Part shown: positions 12,125 through 24,998 of the stretch, piece after piece
Layout: every line of letters begins with the position of its first letter
How positions within the stretch are numbered: position 1 is the first letter of the stretch
Source: Histoplasma ohiense
Lineage: Eukaryota; Ascomycota; Eurotiomycetes; Onygenales; Ajellomycetaceae
Assembly: GCA_017607445.1 (NCBI GenBank)
Contig: JAEVHH010000002.1
Coordinates: 6,292,001 to 6,356,000, forward strand
DNA length: 64,000 nucleotides
Direction: 5' to 3'
Position numbers and translations under genes: made by a program
The notes under the pieces: generated by a model
What the model saw: the letters and a program-made list of their open reading frames with translations, nothing else
What the model was told of the DNA's origin: nothing
Database searches by the model: none

Positions 12125-12772
12125 GGTGTGGGTTTAGTCCAAGACGTTGAAGTTGCGTCTTGGCATAAACGGGACATATATATACATACCGCGCATACGA
12201 CGATAAACATCCCTCCTGTGCTTTGTCATTGGTTTTTTTTTTTTTATGTTCTGTGGATAGGTAAATGGTGTACTAGATAGTTAGGCGTTGACGCATTGTT
12301 CTCTTCGTTGCACCATTACTAGACAATAAACATTCGGAGGATTTTGTCTACCAACACCGTCTAAAGGGCCCTTTTAATTTCTTTGTGGCTCTTGAAAACC
12401 AAAATACGTGGAAGGTAATGTGATGAACTATATATACCCGGGTAGACCTCTAGAGGAACGAGCCCATCTATGCAGTTACATGAATGCATGTGTTTCTGAA
12501 TCATCCAATAATCTGTTGCTGGAGAGAATATTTAGACGCTAATAAAACTCAGACGCTTTCCTCCCTCCCACTTTCTTTTAACATCCCTCCCTTATTTTAA
12601 TGTAGAAGCAGGTAAAGAAAATTACCATAGCAGAATGAAGAAACTAACACAAGTTAAATCATATTGAACATTGGGTTCTAATATCCCATCTCAGCACTCT
12701 TGGCCGGGTCAAACGGGAAGATGATTCATTCACCCTTTGAATTTTCTGAGGTTTGTTTCCCGCTCAAGCCTC
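12125..12772. other. Convergent intergenic region
   Basis: Shared 3' flank of HAS1 (+) and the MpaB-like gene (-). It has a T-run near 12233-12245 and no open frame of note. Confidence 0.4.
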
Positions 12773-13910
12773 TCAAGCCTCAAGAGGCGACTTTCCGTTT
12801 CGCGCCCGCTCTTCCTTCGCAAACCTCTGCCTCATCACCCAAAGATAGTAGTCCCTCTGCCAAGTCCTAACCGGTTCTGGATAGAGAGGATACGTTCGCT
12901 TATAGAACGCAATGAGCGCTGCGTATCGAGCTCTTGACCACCACGTGCTCTTGAGTCCATAGCGCTGACAAATATGTTCAGGTAACTCTTCCGTCGCTAT
13001 CGTCGTGTCCAGGGAGTGTCTAAAGAATACGATTATGGCGAGAGCGGGTGAAAGGTTGGCATATGTGGGGTGGAGGAGGCCCTGAGCGATACGAATGGCT
13101 TCCTTGGGTGGACGGAGACCTGCAATTTCTCTGTCCCAATACAGTTGGAAAGCTTGGCGATTTTCGGGCCACATGGATAGCGGGACTTGAAGGGCAGTGG
13201 GAAAGATGGAGAATTGTTGGTAGACTTGATCGCGCTCTGCTTCGGAGAAAGGGCGGACGATAGCCTCGTACTTATCCATCATGGTTACGTAGGTAACCGC
13301 AGCAATCCAGAGCTGTAGCCGCGGGTCCATGGCGTCATAGCTCTTCTTGGTTTTATTGTCGTTAACGTGTTTATGTGCAGTTGTGACGAAGTTACGGAAA
13401 GCAATCTTCTCTGCCTCAGTGCCGAATGCAATAACGTTGATATATATAGCTGTGTTAAGTGTCCGCTCGGCGTGGCGACTGCTGAACGTGCTGTGCCTTC
13501 CAGCCCCTTTTCCAACCCCTGGCTGAGCGAGTTGGAGCAACACAGCTGTAAGTACACTTGTGTAAGATGCAGACTCCTGGACTACGTTTTTTAACAGAGT
13601 TAAATTAGTGTCTAGCTTGCGTTTCATGGCACCTTCGAGGGTTGCCTCTGCGGATAATGACCCAGGTTGTTTCATGCTGGATAAGGGGGTTCCTCCGCGA
13701 CGAGTCCTGGCTATCATGTAGGCAGCTTGGGCAAGACCAGCTAAAGTGATATGTTAGACAAACTGTAGCATTTTTGATGGGACATTACGAACCTGCAACG
13801 AATGGTGAGAGGAAGAGAATCCCGATGTATCCCATGACTGTGGACATGCCGATTGTGAGGAGAAGTTTGAGCACATGGTGGGAGTTCCCCCGAATGATTT
13901 CGGTAAGCAT
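12773..13910 (-). CDS. MpaB/rubber-oxygenase (DUF2236)-type domain protein
   Basis: Two exons, 13910-13793 and 13740-12773, give 361 residues. Exon 1 starts MLTEIIRGNSHH and holds one hydrophobic helix (VMGYIGILFLSPF) before AGLAQAAYMIART. In the body, the block RTLNTAIYINVIAFGTEAEK, then TTAHKHV, then YDAMDPRLQLWIAAVTYV matches the pattern of the DUF2236 family, where a conserved His and surrounding helices bind haem b in characterised members such as latex-clearing protein and the ER-bound MpaB oxygenase. The likely catalytic or haem His is in TTAHKHV. Substrate cannot be told from sequence, and no biosynthetic neighbours suggest one. The intron has donor gttcgt and acceptor tttag and keeps frame. 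Start at 13910 is the first ATG giving the membrane helix; an upstream exon cannot be excluded. Confidence 0.8.
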
Positions 13911-16900
13911 GCTGTATCGCTGTGTGCACTGGATGCTAAAAGAGGTCTTCTACTAAGCAAGAAAAAAAAAAAAAGGCACAGACAGCAGCTTTTCGGCTAG
14001 TTATACTCTGCTGAGGCCTAGGATACGAATGGGCTGATAGCTCAACCTAACGGGAAATGACGGTGTAACGAGTGCAGCCATGGCTAAGCTGGTCGGAAGC
14101 AGTGGGCACCTGTGACACCGCGATGTCGTCTTTTCAAACCCAACGAATGGATATGTGCTTCATTGTCACCATCGGGGGCGGAACGGATGGGCTGTGGATG
14201 AGGATGACGAAACGTTGAGCAACTGAGCCATATCCGGCTGCGAATATCAAAACGATGTTAGAATGCGATATGAATGCATTGAGATAACAGGTTGAGGAAG
14301 TAGAGGAGGAAGGAAAAAACTTGATATGGTAGAGATAGGTGTTTTATATTTAACGATCCTTTACTCACAGCCCACCGGTTGCATTAAGTGTGTAATTGTT
14401 GAATAACATAAAAGTTCGTCAAGTATTAACTATCACCCATGGACTTCCATTGTACTGTACAGTACTGTGAATTGTTGATAACCAAGATATGGCGTACCAA
14501 TGTACCCAGACTGCTCTCTATCTGTGGCAATCGTAGTAATGATACTTTAGAGCAATTCCGCCGGGTCCGATCCCATTTCCTTTGTTACACATGAAATCGT
14601 GGCCAGAGCAGGAAGCGATAGAAGGTGGTACGAGTATCTGATCGGACTCGAAAACATGGTGGAATATTGAAGCGCTGAGGTGAAAGTTTCCAGTTTGGTT
14701 TTATTTATTTTATTCCACCCCGAGGTTTGATAGCTTGAAACTAAACGGCCCTGGCCTCCAGTAAAATGTTGACTTGTTTTCTTGCCTATGGAATATACAC
14801 TTGATGTGCTAGATATTGGAGTCAGATATCGGAAGGTGATGTTTCGCAAGCATTCTACGGAGGGCCGTGCCGGGCGGGAGTGTCCGAATCGGTTCCTTGA
14901 TAATTCTGTGACCATCCGTGTTGGCCAGAGTATCAGCCCTAACATGTAATGTGCTCGTCTAGTTACATATTTCTGGGCGTTTTCTTTGATTGTTGGTTAT
15001 AATGACCCAGCGTTTTGACATTTCCGGCAATAACAGTGGTCCCGTGAGGAGAGCATGGATTTCAGTAATTCGACAGGATGTGGATGCTGTCCTACGCCGT
15101 TAGAACCGAACGTATTTCGTAAGGTGACCGAAGGTGGAAAATAGGTTCCCTTTATATACTCTCGTGATAAATGAAAGGAAGCTTGACCTCTTACAGCCCT
15201 TTTTGCATACACTATCTAGCTTCTTAGAGAGATTCTGAGGCTCGAACTTGTCATTTTGGGAGGAACGCAACCATTTTTTTTTTTTTTTTTTTTTTTTTAA
15301 TTTTCAGCTCTGATTAGAGGGCGGTCCTAAAAGTTGCAAAAGCATCAGAAGAATGTAATGATGCCACTGCGGGTGTGTTAACTCTCAATATATTTTTTTT
15401 TCTTTTTCATTCTTTTCTCCACTTCTCCTCTCGCAAATTGTGTCCCTCTGGAAAATATTGCCTACACTTTCGAGCGTTTCAGACATATCCACTCATTTTG
15501 CCTCTCCTGACATACTTGTGGGAGAATACCCAGGGATATCAAATGGGAGATTTAACTTGCTTGTCCCCAAGATTTTCTGTCTCGTCCATTTCTTCAGAAA
15601 AAGGGAAAGAAAGAAAGAACAGAGAAGCAAAAGGAAACGTAGTGCAAGATACTCTGAGCTTGCAAGTAATGCATGAGGAGGACAAGGTAGAAGCGGGACT
15701 TTACTGTGCGGCTTCTTCCGCCTCAATGGTTTATCCCGTTGAGGGTTAATTCTTGTGCAGGGATAGTGAAGCAACGGTAATGAAGATGGAGTTACAGAGT
15801 ACTGACCATGGAAAACTGGAAGTTTTTGACAATCAAAAATAGATTGGACATCCAACGACAATTTTGAGTGAAGGGAAGTAATTATTATCACATTGACCGC
15901 AAGGCACTGGATAATAAACCCTGGTGGGGTAGATCGACGTGGCGCCTCTACTTCCGCTCTCCTAGAATCAGACTCCAATGTGGAAAGGAGGACTGTTTTT
16001 GATAATATCAGTGATGAAGTGAGCTTGAAACCTGTTACCGTATGCTTTTTTCTCATTGGGAGGTTGTGGCTACTCTTTTCATTCCTCATAGATTAATCAA
16101 CTTACGAGACCTGATCAGCGCCATACGATTTTAGTTTATTTTATTTTATTTCTGGATCCATTCCACGCTCCGAACTCTCACCAGTAGGAAAAACGGCCTC
16201 CTAGTTGGCCAATTTTTCTCAAGGAATTTCGCAGAGTGAACATTGCGTCAAAAGGCTCTTGCATGAGGATCTTTCGGTTGAAAGCTGCTTTGATAACACT
16301 TCCGCAAAGCATCGTATATATTGCAGGGTGCGAGTTTCTTCGATCTGCATCAATCCACTTAAATTCCATTATTCCGATGGCAGTATTGACGGCTGCAATG
16401 TAAAGACGATCTCCAGTGAAGAGAATCAGCAAGACTGTGAAGAGGTAAATGATGATGACGTTGAAAAATTATGTCACGTGGGATATATCAAGGCAACCTT
16501 GGAAGCTGTTGGAGGGATTCCCCTCTGCTACCAGCTGGCGCTGAGCAGTGAATGCCCTGATTACTATTGCCAGTGGCCGGGTGGCGGGGCAATTTTTTCG
16601 TGATCAACAGTTCAGCGGAGTACGTAACCGAGAGGTTGGACCATTGGTAGGAGAGAATCACGGAGGTTGGGAGCATGGTCGGGGCTCACAGCATCCTTCT
16701 CATGCACCCTGGAGTCCAGGCGAGGTGGCTGGGTGTTTTACCTAGTGCCAGCTTCTTGGACGGGATTGAAGTTGCCAGGTGCATTGAGAAATGAACATCC
16801 CGTTTCGTCATTTTGACGATTCGATTTGCTCGCTGTTTCGTCCACGGTTCTTCGTGGGCAAGGGCAACAAGAACCATGATAACGGAAACACTGAAGGGCT

Positions 16901-18522
16901 TGACAGTTGCGGCGGTTGAGGACAGCCATTCTTTGACGTGATGTGGGGTGATGTGTTGGCAAGCGCGAAAAATCTGAAATCTGATCAAGGGTAGGAACAA
17001 CCAATTGGCTGGCAGGATTGGGGTTCTGTCGCCAGGGAGACCAGCAAACCCGTTAAACTTGGCGATTGAGGGTTTGAGAGGCAAGGATACTTGGGGCTGG
17101 GGAGCCAACTGTGGAGCATCGGCGATGTGATGATACGCAAAGTGACACTTGGAAAAGACCATCGGAATGAAAACATGATACAGATGATGAACGAAGAAGA
17201 CTTCGGTTAGAACGACAAGAGTCCTTCAGCGTTCGATGTACTCGATATGGGAAGCTGAAATTAAATTCAAGAAGCGACCTCTTACTTATGTTACCTGGCC
17301 ATCCTATCCAAATTTCGATCTCGGGCCAGATGCAGGCCATATCCGTAAATGGGCTGTCTGCGCGACCTACTGAAACAGGCGAGGGAGTCCTTGTGCAGGT
17401 TGTTTTGGTAACAATAGGAGGGTTTCTGTCACATCTGGATCCACGAGTTCCAAGTGCCAGGCGTCAAACAGCTGTCAAAGGAAGAGAACGGGTTGGGCTG
17501 GAACGGCAATGTGACTGAGTGTACGGAATATGGAGGAGGGTCCGAGTCTGATGTGGCTTTATCCGACTCCTTATTTTCACCAGGGTTTGGCTGGGTTGAG
17601 GTGTGAAATTGGGTTCTACGAAAGTTTCGGGAGGTATATTTGGGCCCGGAGAATCGACCATGGTCCAAGCGGTCCCATGGTTTGATCCTACGCCGTTTTG
17701 TATATGAATATTTTAGTGCGTAGATTTGGCATTCGTTGCTGTTGCAGTCAATCAGCGGGAACCGCCTGGGCGGGAATTGCTAGCTGCGTTTCCCAGAGCA
17801 GGTAAACAAGGCCCAGGTTGTCCAATTAGGCGGCAAAATGACGGGCATCTCCATTTTCGATGCAGCAAGCCACAGCCCACGCTAGAGAGGCATTGTCAGC
17901 CTCTTTTCTTGCCCGTTCTCTGTCGCCTTTCACCTCTGCATCTTCAACATCAACTTCACTCCTCATCAACCATTTCTTCTTTCCATGTTTGCTTCCCTTT
18001 TTTCCCCCTCCAGCTGCAACCCTGGTTGATTGTTTTTCGTAATATAGGGTTTTAATTGTCTCTGCAAAGGGAAGTAAATTGTCTTAGGCTTGTCTCTGGC
18101 AAGCAAACAAAAGGTGTTTGCGTTTTGAGGCTCTCCCCAGCTCTCCAAGGTGAGCAAGGCCAACAACACTATCCTCACCTCAAACCTCTTTTAACTACCT
18201 TCAACCACTCCGCGCGTCTTCTGAGCTACATCGACAACTGCATCCAACGCTTGCTATCTCTACCGATCTGTGGCTATATTCAAGGGTTGCTGGCTTACTT
18301 AGATGGCTCCACCCTGTTAACCTCAATTAGCTTGTTGCTACGGATCGGGAGACCACCATTGTGACAGCTTTCCCAATAGTCCTTTGTTCGATTCAAAAGT
18401 AACCTTCTCCCTTTGGAGAAAGGAGCCCTTTGTTTCCTCACTTTACCCCTGATATCGCGCATCTCCTCTTTTTTTTATTTTATTTTTCCTTTTGAGTATG
18501 CCCTTGCTCGGCTAGCCGTCTC
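13911..18522. other. 4.6-kb gene-poor stretch
   Basis: No supported gene. Several open frames of 80 to 200 codons occur on both strands, for example 15493-16089 (-), 16178-16432 (-), 16205-16603 (+) and 16686-17162 (-), but none has a domain, a conserved-looking block or plausible splice partners. A T25 tract lies at 15274-15298. The part from about 17,850 is CT-rich and ends in T-rich sequence at 18461-18497, typical of a promoter and leader for the large gene starting at 18523. Confidence 0.4.
15274..15298. repeat. Poly-T homopolymer (25 bases)
   Basis: Uninterrupted T run in the gene-poor stretch. Confidence 0.95.
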
Positions 18523-21500
18523 ATGATGGGTGTTAACACCCGTAAACCGACGCTTCCAGCTCCTACCGATTCTTCGTTCCTTGATACAACAGGAGGCAGT
18601 GCGACAGGAACGGACCTCGCAACTGACCTTTCTCGACGCACCGACAAGACATCATACTCCATTCCGGATGACGGCAGTCCCATCACTATATCCACGCGCC
18701 GTCGATCTCAAAATCGAGAGGACTCCAAGCTTTCCCGAGCCTCTGCCCAGTCGCAAACTTCTCTTTTAATTGAATATTTTGAAGGGGGAAAGAAGGGTGG
18801 AGGCCTGAACTCTCGGCCCAGCGTCAGAGTAAAAGTGACGCCATCTGCTGCTCGCAAAATCAGAGACCAAAACGACCATATCCAGATTAGTGAATCTGGG
18901 GGAGGTAGAAAGCCAACATATACGAGGCGTATTTCTTTGGGAACGCCACCTCGAAACAAAGAGATCACTGAGGGCGTGACGGATGATCTAAGTATCAGTT
19001 CAATTGGATCCTTGGCGGACGAAGCTGGTCTTACTCGCCGTTCACCATTAGAGATAGAATTTTCGAGGGACAGTGAATTGTCGGCCAGGTATATTCAGCC
19101 AACATCTGATATATCTTCTATGCCCCAGGATAGCATGTTGGAAAGCTCGCCCTCTATGTCTCAAGTTCGTCACCACCGAAGCCATAGTGTAAGTGGTGAC
19201 GAGGGTCATGAGCAACCTCGCTCTCCGGAGATGCTTAAGACACCTTCCAGAAGGAGAAGTCGAAGTCTAAGTAGGGAAAGAATTGCTCATAAAGCGGCAG
19301 AGAAACTTGGTGCTGCCCCGCGAGATGTGGCTCGCAATAAACACAGACAAAGCGAAAAGAGCCAAAGTCGAAGTGTGAGCAAAGAATTCCTGGAACCTGA
19401 AGGGAAATCCTCGCGTCGGCGTTCAGGAAAGCACCGAGAGAAGGATTCGGTCAGCGCAGAATCCAGCCTTTTGAGCCATTCTGCGCTCTCTCCCCAACTC
19501 AAATCTGGAGATCAATATTCTTTCCGTTCAGGGACGTCCAAATCGTCAATAAATAACCCAAGGCTGCTGGAAACCGTTGAGGATGCTATTCGACGACTCA
19601 TCTTGCCGGAGCTCAAGGAATTGAAGAAAGATCAAAAAGTGCAGGCCAATCGAAACCAATTCGAACGAGATACGAATGGCTCTCTAGGTTCTGGGAGTAT
19701 CGGATCTAGGGATGAACTGGGACGACGCTTGTCCAAACATGCGAGTGCTCCGGATGTCACCAAACCACGCGTGATAGTCAGTAATGGCAGCAAAGATCCA
19801 TTAATCATCTCGGACGGATATTCAAAGAGATCCAAGGAACCAAGACGGGAGAAGTCACGGGAATCACAGTATGTTAAATCTTTTACACGGAGATTTTCCG
19901 AAGACTCTTATCCCTCGGATGAACCCATACAGAGGAAAAAGTCCAAGGGACTTCGCGATGCTGAAGCTGCAGCAATCGTCGGCACCGCCCTGACCAGTGC
20001 CGCTCTTAAACACCATGACTCTAAATCTAGCCTGGACAAACGTGAGCGGAGGAAGAAACGCAGCAAGAGCCGAAGTCGAAGTGGAAGCGTCAATGAAACT
20101 GAACTGATGTTCCAGAAGCACGGAGTTCCCCCAATGCCCCTACGCAGTGATATAGATTCAGAATTGACAAGGGAATCTCTATTATCCCAACGGACTACTG
20201 GTACTGAAAGTCCCCGTCATGGTGAGGTAACACGCCGATCACCGCACGAAGTAGGTTCACCGGTCTCTCGAACACCAACCCAAACACCCCGTGGAGTAGC
20301 GAATGAGTCGAAATCCAATGAAGCTTTATCGGCGAAAGGTTTGAGTGCTCAAACTCAACGCAGCCTAAACCTTGACGAGGATATCACTCCAACAAAGGCA
20401 GAAACCCACCATGTGGACGAAACATACATAGACCACTTTGGCGAACACGCAAACGAGTACACCAGTCGTGCCCTGAGCCCAATCCAGAGTGTTGCAAGCT
20501 CCCGTGATGATGACTCGGATGTTGGAGAGGAAGCGGGACAGCAAGCTGATAGTTCTGGATCAGTAAGTAGGGACTTTCCCGAACCAGGTCACAGGCTATC
20601 CATCGATTCTCTGTCGTCTGCCCCAAGCACGAATTTGGCTAGATCTACACGTCCCGCTGACTACGAAGAAAAGAGAAAGGCATTCCTAGCGCAAAAAGAC
20701 GAGTCTGGCGTGGAGTTTGGTTACGAAGAAACCCCACGCACATCCAAACATGAACACTGGGCCGACAGTGGTCTCGATGAAAGTGATGAGTATAGACAGT
20801 CGCTGGAACAGGATAGTTTGGACGATAGTCGAGTTGATGCCCGTCGCATGACGAACTCTACCGATGATAGTTTCGACGATCCGTTTAGCCCGGGCCAACA
20901 GGTCGCGCAGGGTGCTGCAGCTAATGTGGAATATGTCCAAACACCTGTTACAGTTGAGTCTGCAGTTGCCTCTCTCCTTGACCCGTCATTGGTTGACGTG
21001 GGTTCTCTCCAATCTGGTAGGAACTCAGTCGGATCACCGACTAGGCGTCAGAGTGGGAGCCCGGGATTATATAATGGAGTGCAGCGAGGTCTCGCGGATG
21101 CCAGCCATGGAAGCCCATTAAAGCAACGACAGGACGCATCCAGTCCTGAAGCGAAATCATTTCAAAAGCGGATAGGTGCAACGTCACCACCTCAGAGCGT
21201 TGAAGATTCTTCCGATGAAAAACCACACTTAGGAGCATCAGCATTGCCTGGAGCTGGAAGCCCAATTCCAGAAATCGGTCATATCCCTGATTCCGAAGAG
21301 TCGGAGATAAATACAAATCCTTCGATAATCCAAGGCCCTATTGGTGGGGTCCCTCACGAAAACAGAGATCATTGGCCCTACAATCCGACACCCCCACGAT
21401 CTAAAGGAAATGCCATTCATGTAGAACCTAACATTGATGAAATTGAACCCCAAGGGCCTCTCGCGGATCCTGCAAGCCCTATCCCTAGCGTAGATCACGG

Positions 21501-23584
21501 CCCGCCCTATTCCAACACCAATTTTAACGACCCATTTTACGGGACTGGTTATGGAGATGCATATCCTTCTGATAAGGTTGACCAAGGGCAAACGAGAGAT
21601 TTATATGCAGACCATTTGTTAACTCCACTGGGAGTAAAGGATGAAGGTTACATATCGGGCGCAAACCCTCGCTCGCCAAGTCTTGCCACGTCTGATCCCA
21701 GAGGTAAGGTACTCGAATCTGTTGATAGTAAGACCCTAGAACTTACTCTTTTACCAGGCAGCGATGACCCCTTCACTGAAACACATAAACGACATTTGAG
21801 TGGCTATTCCCATGGCATGGCCTCCCCTCTTTACGACAGTTCTACCGGTCAGGGAATTGATAGGATTCAGTCGAAGGACATAGTTGCGCTAATGGATCAT
21901 GTGTGTATACCGGTTTATGTGTTTTATATTTTCCCGGTTCTATGCTTCTGGTGCTGACTCTTGAACTAGCTCACCGTTCGTGACGCCCAACGAAATGCTC
22001 GAGATACAGAAATCCTGGTGACTCTTGTGCGGAGTGCAGCGGAAATGCGTAATTCCTTCGAGAACATGAAAAAATTCATTGCCCAGCAAGATGAAATGAT
22101 GATAGATGCGAATGTAAAACAACATGACCGTACTCAAAAGGTCGTTGGTGGACCTCGACCTCAGCCGCTTGGCATTGCACGAACCCCCCGTCACACTACT
22201 GCCGACGAAGATGACGAGCGATCAAAGAGAAAAAGCGTTTTTAAACGGGCGTTGAAGGGTTTGAGTCTCAAAGGGTCGAATGATCTCAGCAGGGTCGAAG
22301 ACATGCTTGTTCATCTACTCCTCGAAGTGGAGGCTTTAAGAGCCGCTCAAGAGGGCCGAAGCCTGGGCACTGGAGTTGCCAACTCCAAAGAAAATTTCCA
22401 TGAACCTGAAGGTCAAGCTGGCACTTCGTCAACAGGAGGGGGCGCTAAGTCTGGCTTTTCGAATTCCCCTCGCTTGGCTGGAGATATGAAAGCTTCAAGC
22501 AATCGGCGTGGATCGGACCACCGAATCAGTCCAGTCATGGAGGGTGACGAAGGCTTGGAGCCATTAACAGCCGATGAGCAAGATTTGCTGGACCAGCAAG
22601 CAGCTACTGACGCTCAGCTCATGGGCCAACATAAAAGGGGCGGCTCTGCTCCTCTGGGCACTCCTCCACGAGTTCCTCTCGCATCTGGGGCGCTGAGCAC
22701 AGACACGACCCCTAAAATGTCCAACGAAAAGTCTCGAAAACACAAATCAAGCAGTTCGTCGTTTTTCCCAAAAATTTCCCGGTGGTCGAAAACAACTGCT
22801 TCGTCAATGGGCGAAAACATCCGCAATAGCATCCAAACTAGCCGCAAGGACCGATACTCCTCAGAGATTTCCCGATCCGGTTCGGATCTGGAACAGGATG
22901 GATATAATACTAATGACTATTACGACCCACACGGCGACGACAGATTACGGTCAAATATTAGTTTAGATCAACGGCAGGAGAACCGTCCCCCTTCCCCTCT
23001 GGTACCATCGCAGCTTTCAGAATATCCGAAATACCAGGCGCATAGGGATAGTCTGAATCTGCAGCATCCACAACCGCGCCAGGGACCCACAGATCGTTAC
23101 CAATCCCAGCTGGAATCGCAAGCACAAACCTTTATACCCCCAGTGGCTCTCAACTCTGATGGCTGGGCATCCAATGCTAGCCTGGGGCGGATGACCCCGA
23201 ATAGAAAAGGGCCCGGTTCGGATGGTGGATATTCCGATAAGTCATCAACTTCTGGCAGACGAAATGCCCCTCCACGCCCTCCAAAGATCAAAGATGAAGG
23301 ACCCTTAGTTCCCCAAAGACCACCGCAAGGAAAAGGGGATGGACAGCTCACATATGCAGAACGTATGGCTTCTCGTGGTTCGCGCCACTCAAACTACGAT
23401 CCTGTATGTCGCAGATATTGATTACTCGCCCCGATTTGTGAACTATTAAGCAGCTGACAGTGCATCTCTTGTTATATAGGCCAATGGATCACCTATTAGG
23501 TCGTCACCTAAGAACAACGCTCCTCAGCGAAAGCCCACGGGCCCGCGCCCTATCACCAGCGCTGGATACCCTAAGCGACACTAG
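18523..23584 (+). CDS. Large Ser/Arg-rich conserved fungal protein of unknown function
   Basis: Three exons (18523-21900, 21970-23403, 23480-23584), all joined in phase 0, give 1638 residues. I do not recognise the family by function. Most of the protein is low complexity and rich in Ser, Asp, Pro and charged residues, with SR-like clusters (RRRSRSLSRER near 245, KKRSKSRSRSGS near 510) suggesting heavy phosphorylation. More ordered-looking blocks are TSLLIEYFEGGKKGG and SVRVKVTPSAARK (about 80-110), RLLETVEDAIRRLILPELKEL (about 350), EAAAIVGTALTSAALKHH (about 485), and a helical C-terminal block across the first intron (ALMDH joined to LTVRDAQRNARDTEILVTL), followed by FKRALKGLSLKG and VEDMLVHLLLEVEALRAA. 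The tail is Pro-rich (PPRPPKIK, VPQRPPQGKG) and could bind SH3 domains. No membrane segment or signal peptide. The MM start at 18523 is the first in-frame ATG after a T-rich leader. It could be a scaffold or cytoskeletal adaptor, but that is a guess. Confidence 0.85.
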
Positions 23585-24998
23585 AATAGAGGAACCTCGC
23601 AACAAATTGATAACGATTACTATTAAACGATGATCTCGGTTTACATATTTTACTTATCTATTTTTCTCCTTTTTAAGCTGACCTCTAAATGGCTGGCTCT
23701 CCTCGGGACCCTGGGTTGTTTGTTTTGCAGTCTGGGTTTTTGTTTTCAATTTTTATAGCGACAATGGTGTTCCATGCGGTGTTACTGCTGCTTTCATTCA
23801 CCTAATGCTTGATATCAATGGCGTTACGGAAATGATCCGGCCTCGAAAATTCCCTTTTCTATTATTGCTCTTGTTATATTTCGCCATGTAACTCCCCCAT
23901 TTTGTGTTTCCTGCGTTTTGCGATATTTCGTGAATTCTCTGCAACCCTTACCTTATTGTCTTGATATGATTAACTCATTTGATCACATTTCTCTAACTTG
24001 TCCCATTGACCATCATTTGCTAAACCCAATTGTTAAATGACTCCTCCGTTACCATTTTGTTATTTCTCTCTCCCCAATTTCCCAATCCTGTGTCCTATCC
24101 TCTTGTCATTTTCTCAGATTTTATCGGTGACCTTAGACTTCCCTGTTGATCTTGGGAAATTTTTCATGCGGAAATAGAAAAATGAGACAAAGTCTGCTAG
24201 TCCATTTAAACTCTTCAACATAATATTGCGTACCATCGATGTCAAACATTCCCCGATACGCGAAAAGGTATTAAATTGCCATGAAAACAAGAGCAGAATG
24301 AGATCGATAGATGGATTGGTGTCGCGGAAACTGATGCAAGAGAGTGTATAGTACTTTTTCTCTTATTTAACTCGGCCTTCTTTGAAGGAAAAAGAAAAAG
24401 AAAAATTCCCTATTTATAAAAAGGAAGAACTAAACTCTGTAGAGCCCGGAAATCAAACGACCAAAAGCTCCGAACAGCTTGCGAAGTAGGTACGATAATA
24501 ACGTGTGGGTATTTGTTTCGGAGTCCCTTATCAGACAAAATTCAACAGCTCGTCCCAACAAGTACGGCCGGCCCGCCCACCCTTTCTCCCTTCGTTGTTG
24601 ATTTCCATTTCCTACTCAAAACAAAAAAGGGGGACTCCTTTGGAGAATGACCGCAGACATTCATAAGAAAGACAAAAGTAGTAGTAAAACAGATGATTGT
24701 TCCTGAGAAATCGCTACAAATCCAGAGACCAACCGATCAAATAAAAAAAAAAAAAAAGAAAAAGAAAAAAGAAAAAGAAGAGAAGAGAAGAAAATCAAAC
24801 AATTGTTTAATTTGAATCTAATAAGATGGGACTCTTTACACAGCCGTGGAAGCCAGTGACGGACAATATACTTTTTGTGGTTAAAAAAAGAGGCGGAGAT
24901 AGCAAAAAGGAAAAGTAACCGGGCCAACGTTGAGAATTTTCTTCATTCTTCAATTTGATTTCTTTTCGCCTTTTTCTTAAAACGCCGTAATCTTGCCC
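23585..24998. other. Convergent intergenic region
   Basis: 3' flanks of the large Ser/Arg-rich gene (+) and the ORM gene (-). T-rich at the left and with an A/G-rich simple tract at 24739-24796. Nothing gene-like seen. Confidence 0.4.
24739..24796. repeat. A-rich (A-G) simple sequence tract
   Basis: Fifteen or so A followed by imperfect AAAAAG/AAG repeats; low-complexity purine tract downstream of ORM on the minus strand. Confidence 0.85.

Noticed and set aside
12737..12937. Plus-strand frame overlapping the MpaB-like 3' end
   Set aside because: Antisense shadow of the coding exon at 12773-13740.
14453..14464. TACTGTACAGTA palindrome as an operator
   Set aside because: A 12-base palindrome is expected by chance in 64 kb and nothing around it suggests a promoter.
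15493..16089. 198-codon frame on the minus strand
   Set aside because: Composition is low-complexity (Leu/Ser/Phe/Lys runs from CT-rich DNA), no domain, and other frames overlap it equally well.
16686..17176. Minus-strand frames of 158 and 63 codons as a gene
   Set aside because: No family resemblance and no splice signals joining them.
23097..23351. Antisense and alternate-frame ORFs within the large Ser-rich, zinc-knuckle and CH-domain genes
   Set aside because: They mirror codon-biased coding exons on the other frame and have no independent support.
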